Shown one piece after another: positions 1 through 7,264 of a stretch of 64,000 nt of DNA. The DNA lies in contig CANRFV010000003.1 in assembly GCA_947629985.1 (NCBI GenBank), positions 107,082 to 171,081 on the forward strand. Direction: 5' to 3'. The translations under genes were made by a program, and so were the position numbers. The notes under the pieces were generated by a model that did not search any database, had not been told where the DNA came from, and saw nothing but the letters and a program-made list of their open reading frames with translations. Numbering within the stretch: position 1 is the stretch's first letter; every line of letters begins with the position of its first letter. Source of the stretch: an uncultured Clostridia bacterium. GTDB lineage: Bacteria; Bacillota; Clostridia; Christensenellales; CAG-314.

Positions 1-267
1 GCCCATATGCTTGATAAGCGACGGCCACTGCGCCATTTGCGTAACGGATATTACAAAATTGGCGCATACGGGATACATACACATAATAAGTCCGCCCACA
101 TCCGTAAAACCGCAGTGATTTGCCACAACTATGTAGGGCGGCTTCAACTGCGCAAATGCGTCGTCGTGTATCAATTTTACGCTTTTGGTAAAATAACGCT
201 TGCCGTAAAAGTTTACCGCGGCGCCAATAAGCGGCTTTTTTGCCAAAATCGGCTTTTTTACCTTCAT
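1..267 (-). CDS. 1-acyl-glycerol-3-phosphate acyltransferase (PlsC-like), partial
   Basis: The first 89 residues are visible and the gene runs off the left edge. The protein starts MKVKKPILAKK, and the acyltransferase block I motif is seen at NHCGFTD (the H-x4-D catalytic pair of the PlsC/LPLAT family), preceded by the usual hydrophobic run PPYIVVA. Known members transfer an acyl group to lysophosphatidate in membrane phospholipid synthesis. The ATG at 267 has a GGGGAGAA ribosome site. It lies downstream of divIC on the same strand. The other conserved blocks are outside the window, so substrate specificity cannot be judged. Confidence 0.8.
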   Translation of the reverse strand, partial: MKVKKPILAKKPLIGAAVNFYGKRYFTKSVKLIHDDAFAQLKPPYIVVANHCGFTDVGGLIMCMYPVCANFVISVTQMAQWPSLIKHMG

Positions 268-365
268 ATTTTCTCCCCAAACAGGTAGATTCTGTGAAAT
301 ATTAAACAAAAATCTCTCACGGTAAACGTGAGAGAATGCGTTTAGAGCGGCAAATTACAGGGCGG

Positions 366-653
366 TTACAGACCGTTCTTTTCCAACCAGGAAATGTCGT
401 CCTGCGACAGTCTACCGTGTTCTTCCGCCCATTTGCGGACGTACTCGTCGGTTTGCAGGTAATCTTTCAGTTCCTGCAACTCTGCGTTGCCTTGTTGCAC
501 GTTGTCGATGAGAGTTTGCAGGCGTTCCATTTTGCTGTTGAGCGACGACCACTGCGTCAGCGTTACCAACAGCATGCACACCAGCAATATCAGTACCAAT
601 ATCGCCGCGCAAAACAGTATCGATGTTCCCTTTTTGTGAAAAATTCTGCCCAT
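366..653 (-). CDS. divIC: Septum formation initiator DivIC/FtsB-like protein
   Basis: A 95-residue bitopic membrane protein. It has a short cytoplasmic N-terminus, one transmembrane helix (about residues 12-33), then a coiled coil rich in Leu, Gln and Glu (about 36-70) and a short conserved tail ending with the WAEEHGRL region. This is the architecture of FtsB/DivIC, which helps recruit the cell-division machinery at the septum. Position supports the call: in Bacillus and Clostridia divIC follows yabP and yabQ, exactly as here. The upstream yabQ frame runs far into this gene, which is discussed under yabQ. Confidence 0.85.
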   Translation of the reverse strand: MGRIFHKKGTSILFCAAILVLILLVCMLLVTLTQWSSLNSKMERLQTLIDNVQQGNAELQELKDYLQTDEYVRKWAEEHGRLSQDDISWLEKNGL

Positions 654-975
654 TGTCGTCCGCCGTTAATTTTGTAAACCAATTATACAACAGCGCTGAC
701 GCTTTGTCAAGCGTGCGTTTGCAAGTAAAATAGGCAATTACTGCGCCCATTGCCAACCCCAAAAACACATACAAGCGAAATTCGCCGTTGTTAAGTTCGA
801 GATTGATCTTCCATACGGCATACAAAGCCGCAAGCCCCACCGCTGCGTCGCTTACGCATGCCGACAACCGCGTGCGAAATACGCCCGCGCAAAATACAAA
901 GCACGCGCATAATACCACTCCCGTTACGGCAAACACGGCAAAAACGCACAGTTGCTCGACGCCTTCGCCCAACAT
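412..975 (-). CDS. yabQ: Spore cortex biosynthesis protein YabQ (C-terminal limit uncertain)
   Basis: The first about 105 residues form several hydrophobic helices, consistent with YabQ, a membrane protein of the forespore needed for cortex formation. The ATG overlaps the yabP stop by one base (TAATG), so the genes are translationally coupled. The open frame continues 80 further residues that overlap divIC by 242 bp in another frame. That part is Arg/Gln-rich and looks like antisense-quality sequence. A TAA lies in another frame close to the expected end (around base 675), so a one-base indel removing the native stop is plausible. Identity rests mainly on gene order and hydrophobicity. Confidence 0.7.
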   Translation of the reverse strand: MLGEGVEQLCVFAVFAVTGVVLCACFVFCAGVFRTRLSACVSDAAVGLAALYAVWKINLELNNGEFRLYVFLGLAMGAVIAYFTCKRTLDKASALLYNWFTKLTADDNGQNFSQKGNIDTVLRGDIGTDIAGVHAVGNADAVVVAQQQNGTPANSHRQRATRQRRVAGTERLPANRRVRPQMGGRTR

Positions 976-1226
976 TACTTAAACAACCCCTTTACCGACA
1001 AGCCGCTTTGTCTGTACGTAAGCGACGACAGCGAAGCGGTCTCCAACACGACAACGCCCTGTTCGCGATCCAAACGGACGACGTTAAGGCGGCTGCCCCT
1101 GACGGTCAAAACTTTGCCGTCGAGTTTGAATACCGCTTCGCGCTCGCCGATTTCCACCACCTGCACTACGCCGTTTACGGTAAGCGTGCCGCCGTTGTAA
1201 GTTAATGCGTGATTTTTTTCGGACAT
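975..1226 (-). CDS. yabP: Sporulation protein YabP
   Basis: An 83-residue YabP/YqfC-family protein, beginning MSEKNHALTYNGG. It is a compact all-beta protein, including the conserved GSRLNVVRLD-type segment and an LTYRQSG region near the end. Family members localise to the forespore surface and are needed for spore cortex assembly. The ATG at 1226 was chosen because AGGGGGA lies just upstream; a GTG five codons earlier has no site of its own. It heads yabP-yabQ-divIC. The ribosome site lies in one arm of a strong hairpin (1232-1257). Confidence 0.85.
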   Translation of the reverse strand: MSEKNHALTYNGGTLTVNGVVQVVEIGEREAVFKLDGKVLTVRGSRLNVVRLDREQGVVVLETASLSSLTYRQSGLSVKGLFK

Positions 1227-1231
1227 AAAAT

Positions 1232-1257
1232 CCCCCTGCACTAAATTATGCAGGGGG
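1232..1257 (-). promoter_or_regulatory. Hairpin sequestering the yabP ribosome-binding site
   Basis: A perfect 9-bp inverted repeat (arms CCCCCTGCA and TGCAGGGGG, 8-base loop) lies 11 bases after the cysS stop. The 3' arm on the minus strand contains the GGGGG that serves as the yabP Shine-Dalgarno. Only four T residues follow, so it is a poor terminator. It could be a weak cysS terminator, a translational switch for yabP, or both. Confidence 0.6.
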
Positions 1258-1268
1258 TATGCGTTTTA

Positions 1269-2660
1269 TTATTGTTTTACCGTTATTTCGTAACCGTCGG
1301 CGGTATCCTTTACCGCGTAGCCCTTTTGTGCAATGCTTTCGCGCAGAGCGTCGCTTAGCGCCCAATTTTTTTGTTTGCGGGCGGCAAGACGCTGTTCGGC
1401 AAGGGCAATAACGTCGTCGGGAACGTTTATTTGCTGCTTGACGGGGACGATTTTGTCGAAATCGAGCGCAAAAACTTTGTCGAATTGCAACGCAAGGTTG
1501 TAAACGTCCTTGCTGTGGGGCAATTTGAGCATTGTCCACAACACGCCGATAGCAAGCGGAATGTTAAGGTCGTCGTTTATTGCCTGCTCGAACTTGGTTT
1601 TGAACTGCGCTAAAACGTCCGCTTCGGTTACTGCGGCGCCGTTTTTGTGCGCAAGCAATTGGGCGCACAACTTTTGATAGGCGGTTTTGGCTGCGTCCAT
1701 CGCTTCCCAAGTAAAGTTGATTTTTTGTCTGTATTGCACGTTTAGGCAAAAATATCTGAACACTACGGGATCGTAACCCCTGTTTGCAAGGTCGGTTACC
1801 GTATAGGTGTTGCCCAAAGATTTGGACATTTTGCCGCCGTCGATAAGCATAAACTCGCTGTGCATCCAATAATTTACCGCTTTGTGCCCCAACCAACACT
1901 CGGCTTGGGCTATTTCGTTTTCGTGGTGAATGGGTATGTGATCTACGCCGCCCGTGTGGATATCGAACACGTCGCCGAGATATTTGCGGCTCATTGCGGT
2001 ACACTCGATGTGCCAACCGGGAAAACCTTTGCCCCAGGGACTATCCCACTGCTGCAAATGATTGGGCGCGGCTTTCTTCCACAACGCAAAGTCTACGGGG
2101 TGGCGCTTGAACGAATTGACTTCCACGCGCGCGCCATGGCGCTGATCTTTGAGATTGATACCCGACAGTTTGCCGTAATCGGCAAATTTTTCTACCGAAA
2201 AATAAATTCCGTCGTCGGTTTGGTATGCGTAACCCTTGTCCAGCAGACTTTGAACTATCGCAATCATTTCGGGAATGTTGTCGGTTGCCTTGGGACACAC
2301 CGTGGGACGCTTGATATTCAGCGCGTCGATGTCCTTCATAAATTGATCCGTATAAAACGCGGCAATTTCCAACGGGGATTTGCCCGTTTCGGCGGCGGAC
2401 TTTTCCATTTTGTCCTCGCCGTCGTCGGCGTCGCTTACAAGGTGCCCCACGTCGGTTATGTTCATTACCGACTTGACCTTCATTCCGTCGTACTCCAATA
2501 CGCGCCTGAGTTCGTCCATAAATACGTACGCGCGCAAATTGCCGATGTGCGCATACTTGTACACCGTGGGACCGCACGAATAAATACCTACTTGCCCGGG
2601 TTTTATCGGCACAAGTTCTTCCTTTTTGCGTGTGAGCGTGTTGTAAACTCGCAGTTGCAT
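1269..2660 (-). CDS. cysS: Cysteinyl-tRNA synthetase
   Basis: A 463-residue class I aminoacyl-tRNA synthetase that charges tRNA-Cys. The HIGH signature is seen as AHIGN within [13 protein letters not shown], and the KMSKS loop as [10 protein letters not shown]. The zinc-binding pocket shows Cys of SCGPT, HIECTAM and the HHENEIAQ region. The C-terminal tRNA-binding part is complete. The start at 2660 has AAGAGGTG upstream; in-frame sequence further upstream is not synthetase-like. A promoter is seen at 2742-2770. No T-box leader was found. Confidence 0.97.
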   Translation of the reverse strand: MQLRVYNTLTRKKEELVPIKPGQVGIYSCGPTVYKYAHIGNLRAYVFMDELRRVLEYDGMKVKSVMNITDVGHLVSDADDGEDKMEKSAAETGKSPLEIAAFYTDQFMKDIDALNIKRPTVCPKATDNIPEMIAIVQSLLDKGYAYQTDDGIYFSVEKFADYGKLSGINLKDQRHGARVEVNSFKRHPVDFALWKKAAPNHLQQWDSPWGKGFPGWHIECTAMSRKYLGDVFDIHTGGVDHIPIHHENEIAQAECWLGHKAVNYWMHSEFMLIDGGKMSKSLGNTYTVTDLANRGYDPVVFRYFCLNVQYRQKINFTWEAMDAAKTAYQKLCAQLLAHKNGAAVTEADVLAQFKTKFEQAINDDLNIPLAIGVLWTMLKLPHSKDVYNLALQFDKVFALDFDKIVPVKQQINVPDDVIALAEQRLAARKQKNWALSDALRESIAQKGYAVKDTADGYEITVKQ

Positions 2661-2741
2661 ATACACCTCTTGTACGAAATTGAAACAAAAACGTATTCCG
2701 CCCACAAGCGAGCGGCATTTGCGTAAACTTTGTTTGAAAAC

Positions 2742-2770
2742 ATTTTACCACAAAAACCGCAATGTAACAA
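2742..2770 (-). promoter_or_regulatory. Predicted promoter for cysS
   Basis: Reading on the minus strand, TTGTTA and TAAAAT are separated by 17 bp, giving a leader of about 75 bases before the cysS ATG. Confidence 0.55.
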
Positions 2771-2931
2771 GCGGATAGAGAGTAAATTATATACTACCGA
2801 CCAAACAACTGGTTTTAGTTGTGTCGCAATTTGAGTTAAACTCCGATTGATTTTGTAAAATACCGATTTTTTTACAATAAAACTCTTTGAAAAACTATGT
2901 ATCAACTAAAATTCAACATATTACACTGCAA

Positions 2932-3876
2932 TCAATTTTGCAAGCCGGCTATGCGCAACGCAAGTTCTTTTTCTTTGTCCGTAAGAAAATCGGAAAATTG
3001 TTCAAGAATTTGTTGTGCCGCAGCGACAGCAAGTCCGCTGTCTATCAATTGTTTTACCGCTTTCAAACGTTCGGTCTTTTCCGTTGGCGAATAATCTTCA
3101 TCCACATAAACATCTCTGACACCGACTTTGGTAAGTTGCTCGTAATATTTGAGAAAAAACTTGAAACCGCTTTCAGCCAAAAGGTGCTTGACGTCAGCGT
3201 TCATTTTTTGCGCGGCGACACTTAATTTGTGTTCCGCTTCTTCTTTCGTATTGCGTATTGCTAACATTTCGTTATATTCGCGTCCGAGATTGTTACAGTT
3301 TTTCCAAAGCAAAATAATGCTCCACCAAATCAAAGCCCTTGATACAACCAACGTTACAATACTGATTACGCAAATAGCAATACCTAGTTCGTATAATACT
3401 TGGGTATAAAACGCCATTAAAATTATGACGATTATCTGTACCACCACCAAAAATATAGCGACTATTGTTGCAAAAATTTCAAAAAGTCCGTAACTTATAA
3501 CAATTTCCATTGTTCGGAAAGAATGAACGCCGGCCTTGTTTGACCAAGAATTTCTCATCAAATTTGTGGCAAGTTTTGTTATTACATTGCTACTATCCGC
3601 ATTATCTCGCGGATTCGGACAGCCATTACAATATTGTTCGGATTTTTGATAACAATATCCGGAACTGAATACTCCTATTCCAAACAAAGCCATCATTATT
3701 AAGTATCCGTACCAATAAGTTTCAGAAACGCCTATACTTAACTCCACTACAAACATCACAAACCAGGCTCCCGATATTGCAATAGACACAATTAAAGATA
3801 TGCAATTTAATATCATCATCCTTGCAAATCTGTTGTTTACAGTCAATAAATTAGCGGTTTTTAATTCTTGTCCCAT
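2932..3876 (-). CDS. Four-helix membrane protein of unknown function
   Basis: A 314-residue protein that I do not recognise. It has two hydrophobic segments at about residues 22-75, a Cys-rich loop (CNGCPNP), a second pair of long hydrophobic segments at about 125-195, and a charged C-terminal half of about 110 residues with helical character. The ATG at 3876 has GGAG seven bases upstream; a GTG ten codons earlier is less likely. The gene is more AT-rich than its neighbours and diverges from an XRE regulator that shares its promoter region. That suggests a small acquired module in which the regulator represses this protein. Its function cannot be told from sequence. Confidence 0.75.
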   Translation of the reverse strand: MGQELKTANLLTVNNRFARMMILNCISLIVSIAISGAWFVMFVVELSIGVSETYWYGYLIMMALFGIGVFSSGYCYQKSEQYCNGCPNPRDNADSSNVITKLATNLMRNSWSNKAGVHSFRTMEIVISYGLFEIFATIVAIFLVVVQIIVIILMAFYTQVLYELGIAICVISIVTLVVSRALIWWSIILLWKNCNNLGREYNEMLAIRNTKEEAEHKLSVAAQKMNADVKHLLAESGFKFFLKYYEQLTKVGVRDVYVDEDYSPTEKTERLKAVKQLIDSGLAVAAAQQILEQFSDFLTDKEKELALRIAGLQN

Positions 3877-3968
3877 ATTATTCTCCGTCTGAATATTATT
3901 TTCCACAGCCTTTTATATTTTCTTTCAGAAAACCATTGGCAAAACATCATCCCATTTTGCGCTGATAT

Positions 3969-3997
3969 ACTACCATAGAATTTTCTATATGTCAAGT
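3969..3997 (-). promoter_or_regulatory. Promoter of the divergent membrane protein gene
   Basis: TTGACA (3992-3997) and TAGTAT (3969-3974), read on the minus strand, are separated by 17 bp. The spacer is occupied by operator 1 (3977-3990), so bound repressor would block RNA polymerase directly. Confidence 0.75.
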
Positions 3998-4084
3998 ATA
4001 TGTATAGAATTTTCTATATACAATATAATAACAAAATGCACATAGAATTTTCTATAAAAAGAGCGAACTCATAGAAAATTCTAT
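3977..4084. promoter_or_regulatory. Four palindromic operators between divergent genes
   Basis: The 14-bp palindrome ATAGAATTTTCTAT occurs at 3977-3990, 4006-4019 and 4042-4055, and as its reverse complement at 4071-4084. The 6-bp arms are identical in all four. Centres are 29, 36 and 29 bp apart, a symmetric layout. Operator 1 sits in the spacer of the leftward promoter. Operator 4 abuts the TATAAT (4084-4089) of the rightward XRE gene. This is the expected pattern for cooperative binding by the adjacent XRE repressor. Confidence 0.85.
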
Positions 4085-4095
4085 ATAATTTTACT

Positions 4096-4317
4096 ATGGA
4101 CACGAAATTCGAAGAAATTTTACAAGAATTTTTGTTGCGCCACAACTTGACTCAAACGGCTTTTGCATCGGAATTGAACATCCATCAAAGTCAGGTTAGC
4201 GAATGGCTCAAAGGTAAGGCTAAGCCCGGTTACGATATGCTCAGACGCATAGCGCAAGCATACGGATTGTCCGCAGACTATTTTCTCGGCTTGACCGACT
4301 CGGAAAAACCGTTATAA
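4096..4317 (+). CDS. XRE-family HTH repressor
   Basis: A 73-residue single-domain Cro/CI-type regulator. The helix-turn-helix is seen at LTQTAFASELNIHQSQVSEW, followed by the usual PGYDMLRRIAQAYGLSADYFLGL tail (residues about 44-66). It most likely binds the four ATAGAA palindromes upstream and represses both itself and the divergent membrane protein gene. A TATAAT ends seven bases before the ATG and no ribosome site is present, so the message is predicted to be leaderless. A terminator follows at 4340-4374. Confidence 0.9.
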   Translation: MDTKFEEILQEFLLRHNLTQTAFASELNIHQSQVSEWLKGKAKPGYDMLRRIAQAYGLSADYFLGLTDSEKPL

Positions 4318-4339
4318 TTCTTAAACGACGATTGTATTT

Positions 4340-4374
4340 GCGACGGATTTTACTAAAAGATCTGTCGCTTTTTT
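4340..4374 (+). terminator. Intrinsic terminator after the XRE gene
   Basis: Near-perfect stem of GCGACGGATT with GATCTGTCGC (one G-T pair), followed by six T residues. Confidence 0.85.
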
Positions 4375-4468
4375 GTTGTGAATATTGATGCCAAGCGCTG
4401 TAAAATTGTTGTCGTACGTAAGCGGAGCGTGTAATTTCGAATGATTTTGCGTTAGTCGGCGCAAATTA

Positions 4469-4497
4469 TTGCAAATATTCGGCGCGTGTGCTAAAAT
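4469..4497 (+). promoter_or_regulatory. Predicted serS promoter
   Basis: TTGCAA (4469-4474), 17 bp, TAAAAT (4492-4497). The leader would be about 50 bases, too short for a T-box. Confidence 0.65.
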
Positions 4498-4554
4498 ATG
4501 ATTTGTATCTACTTGCTTTGGGCAAGAAATATCCAATATTCGAGGCTTATTACA

Positions 4555-5835
4555 ATGATCGATGTAAATTTGATACGCAACGACGCGCAAGCGGTGCATG
4601 ACAGATATCTCAAACGCGGCAAAGACATAGATTTTACCGAATTTTTGCAATTGGACGAGCAACGCAAGCGGCTTATTGCCGATACGGAAGCCAAAAAGGC
4701 GCAACGCAACCGCGTTTCGGCGGAAATTCCCAAACTTAAAAAGCAAGGGCTGGACGTAAGCGCCACCATCGCCGAAATGAAGACATTGGGCGACGAAATT
4801 GCCGCACAAGACGCCGAATTGGACGACGTAAACGCGCGCATAAACGACTTTTTGCTGCGCTTGCCCAACCTTCCCGACGAAGATCTGCTTGCCGGCGGCA
4901 AAGAAAACAACCGCCCCATTTACACTTTCGGACAAAAGCCGCAGTACGACTTTCAACCGAAAAATCACGTGGAATTGGCTAAAAGTTTGGGCTTGATAGA
5001 TTACGAGCGCGGCGCAAAACTTGCCGGCAACGGCAGTTGGATATACACCGATATGGGCGCGCGGTTGGAATGGGCTTTGCTTAATTACTTTATCGACAGC
5101 CACATACAAAGCGGTTACACCTTTATGTTGCCGCCGTATATGCTTACCTACGAATGCGGACTTACCGCGGGACAATTTCCCAAATTTGAGGACGACGTAT
5201 ATCAATTGGCAAATGCCGAAGGCAAAAAATTTATGCTGCCCACCGCCGAGACCGCGCTGGTAAATTTGTTCCGCGACGAAATTTTGTCCGAAAGCGACCT
5301 GCCGAAAAAATACTTTGCGTACTCGGCATGTTTCCGCAGAGAAGCGGGCAGTTACCGCGCAGAAGAACGCGGAATGATACGCGGACATCAATTTAACAAA
5401 GTGGAATTGTTCCAATACACCACGCCCGATCGCTCGGACGAAGCGTTTGAAGAAATGGTAAATATGGCGTGCAAACTTGTTGAAGGCTTGGGATTGCACT
5501 ATCAACTGAGCAAACTTGCCGCGGGCGACTGCTCCGACAGCATGGCGCGCACATACGATATAGAAATTTATATTCCGTCAATGAATATTTACAAGGAAGT
5601 AAGTTCCGCATCCAACGCGCGCGATTACCAGGCACGCCGCGGAAATATGCGTTACAGACGCGCTTCCGACGGCAAACTTGCCTTTGTACACACGCTTAAT
5701 GCAAGCGGACTTGCCACCAGCCGCGTGTTCCCCGCTATTTTGGAACAGTTCCAGACGGCGGACGGCTCGGTGCGCGTACCCGAAGCGTTGCGCAAATATC
5801 TGGGCGGAATGGATTTTATTTGCCCTAAGAAATAG
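4555..5835 (+). CDS. serS: Seryl-tRNA synthetase
   Basis: A 426-residue class II synthetase that charges tRNA-Ser. The N-terminal part (about residues 1-105) is the long antiparallel coiled-coil arm, opening MIDVNLIRNDAQAV. Motif 2 is visible as CFRREAGSYRAEERGMIRGH, and motif 3 as NASGLATSRVFPAILEQFQ near the C-terminus. The ATG at 4555 fits the family N-terminus and has CGAGGC upstream. It is a single-gene unit with its own promoter. Confidence 0.97.
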   Translation: MIDVNLIRNDAQAVHDRYLKRGKDIDFTEFLQLDEQRKRLIADTEAKKAQRNRVSAEIPKLKKQGLDVSATIAEMKTLGDEIAAQDAELDDVNARINDFLLRLPNLPDEDLLAGGKENNRPIYTFGQKPQYDFQPKNHVELAKSLGLIDYERGAKLAGNGSWIYTDMGARLEWALLNYFIDSHIQSGYTFMLPPYMLTYECGLTAGQFPKFEDDVYQLANAEGKKFMLPTAETALVNLFRDEILSESDLPKKYFAYSACFRREAGSYRAEERGMIRGHQFNKVELFQYTTPDRSDEAFEEMVNMACKLVEGLGLHYQLSKLAAGDCSDSMARTYDIEIYIPSMNIYKEVSSASNARDYQARRGNMRYRRASDGKLAFVHTLNASGLATSRVFPAILEQFQTADGSVRVPEALRKYLGGMDFICPKK

Positions 5836-5952
5836 ATCCGACCACACATATCCGACCACACGTGCGTCGGTCGATTGCTTGCTGCTGCGCTGACGCGAGC
5901 GCAATCGACACGTAGTGCGCATACGCGCCGACGCAGTCGGACTTGGGAGTTG

Positions 5953-6345
5953 CGCGTGAACGCACGCGCGGCATTGTTTAGACTTTCGGTGGGGAGCCGC
6001 CTGCCCCACCATCCCCCGCAAGGTCGCAAACTTCGGCACCGGTCCGTAGTTTGCGGAGTTTAATTTGAATAACTATTGATTTGATTTAGTTGGTTTAGTA
6101 AATATTTAGTTTAATGCTTAACGTATTTTCAATAAATAGTTGTATGCCGCACCTAACAGGGTGCGGCATACTTGTTGCAGATTGTTTTGCCGGAAACTCA
6201 CTCGCTCTGAGTGTATATAAGGTTGAAATTTAATTAAAAACTCGTTAGTTGATAGTATGAATGCAACGGCACTCGCGCATAAAGAAAAAAAGATATAATG
6301 CGGCATACTCGTTGCAGATTATTTTGCAGTGGATACACTCGCTCA
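5953..6345. repeat. Dispersed structured repeat, copy A
   Basis: Copy A and copy B (6650-7131) are direct repeats sharing long near-identical stretches, among them the start GTGAACGCACGCGCGGCA, the block CGCAAACTTCGGC, TATTGATTTGATTTAGTT, and a palindrome around 6150-6175. The palindrome reads GTATGCCGCACC against GGTGCGGCATAC. In copy B the same pair is G-C instead of A-T, a compensatory change. No protein frame is conserved between copies. Confidence 0.75.
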
Positions 6346-6413
6346 GCGGGGTTACAAGGTTGAGTTTAATTTGGACTGCTTGTTGCTTGTATGAATTTGT
6401 GCGCTATCGCGCC
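6299..6413. repeat. Segment shared in inverted orientation with 11014-11128
   Basis: About 115 bases from TGCGGCATACTCG to GCGCTATCGCG recur as the reverse complement at 11014-11128 with only a few differences. This block also contains the boundary region of copy A. Confidence 0.8.
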
Positions 6414-6460
6414 GACGCAGGTCGATAGGGTACCCGCACAATTTGAGTTAGTAATGGGTA

Positions 6461-6656
6461 CCCAATCGGTGCAATAGCACTGATTGGGAAAAGGGCAAGC
6501 ACCCTGCAAGTGGCACCGACTGCGTTATACGCGGTCGGTGCTTGCAAAAGGGTTGCTTGCCCGCTTGTGTGGGAGAAGGAGCGCCCTTGTGTCAGCGGAA
6601 CCGAGTACGTTATGCGTGCTTGGTGCTGACAAACAAGCGGCGCGACGAGCGCGTGA
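6461..6656. other. Series of strong stem-loops between repeat copies
   Basis: Three successive structures are visible. 6461-6488 has stems CCCAATC/GATTGGG and GTGC/GCAC. 6493-6562 has outer stem GGGCAAGCACCC with GGGTTGCTTGCCC and inner stem GGCACCGAC with GTCGGTGC. 6581-6656 has stems around TTGTGTCAGC and GCTGACAA. The last two share the tip CGTTATRCG. An open frame across 6484-6780 is not convincing as a gene. It could be a structured RNA or DNA cruciform-forming repeat. Confidence 0.55.
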
Positions 6657-7131
6657 ACGCACGCGCGGCACTTATTTAGACCTTCGCCGGGGAGTCGCCT
6701 ATTTAATGCGACGGGCGCTTTTTAATCCCACTGCGCCCTTACGTGGCTGCGGTCAACACCACACTGTGGTGATTGACTGATCGCGCCACGCCCCTCGCCC
6801 CCGCAAGGACGCAAACTTCGGCGCAGGTCCGCAGTTTGCGGTAGTTTAATTTGAACAACTATTGATTTGATTTAGTTGATGTATTAACTATTTAGTTTAA
6901 TGCTTAATGTAATTTCAACTAGTAATTGTGTGCCGCACCTAACAAGGTGCGGCACACTTGTTGCAGATTGTTTTGCCGTAAACACACTCGCTCAACGTGA
7001 AAATAAGGTAGTATTTTAATTAAAAACTTGTTTGTTGATAGAATAAATGCAACAGCACTCGCGCATAAAGAAAAAAAGATATAATGCGGCACACTTGTTG
7101 CAGATTATTTTGCAGTGGATACACTCGCTCA
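6650..7131. repeat. Dispersed structured repeat, copy B
   Basis: Direct repeat of copy A with an extra segment of roughly 100 bases (about 6690-6790) and GTGTGCCGCACC/GGTGCGGCACAC as its central palindrome. It ends at the block TGGATACACTCGCTCA shared with copy A and with the inverted copy near 11090. The whole stretch 5836-7162 holds no gene I can support. Confidence 0.75.
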
Positions 7132-7162
7132 GGGTGCGCCTTGCGGCGCAAAAACAGATGAA

Positions 7163-7226
7163 AACGAAAAAAAATAAGGTTGTTTCGAGCGTGGAAAATC
7201 GATTTCCGCAACATCGAAACAACCTT
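7163..7226 (-). terminator. Terminator of ppx
   Basis: A perfect 13-bp inverted repeat (AAGGTTGTTTCGA at 7176-7188, TCGAAACAACCTT at 7214-7226) with a smaller inner stem GGAAA/TTTCC. On the minus strand a run of eight T follows. A shorter T run on the plus side may make it bidirectional. Confidence 0.85.
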
Positions 7227-7264
7227 TAATTTTTAGTTAAACGTGTAAAATTGCGAGCGATAAA

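Noticed and set aside
4320..4554. T-box leader before serS, and similarly before cysS and glyS
   Set aside because: No T-box core sequence or tRNA-responsive terminator; leaders are short with good promoters.
6484..6780. 98-codon frame in the repeat region
   Set aside because: It runs through several strong hairpins and a repeat boundary, without a ribosome site.
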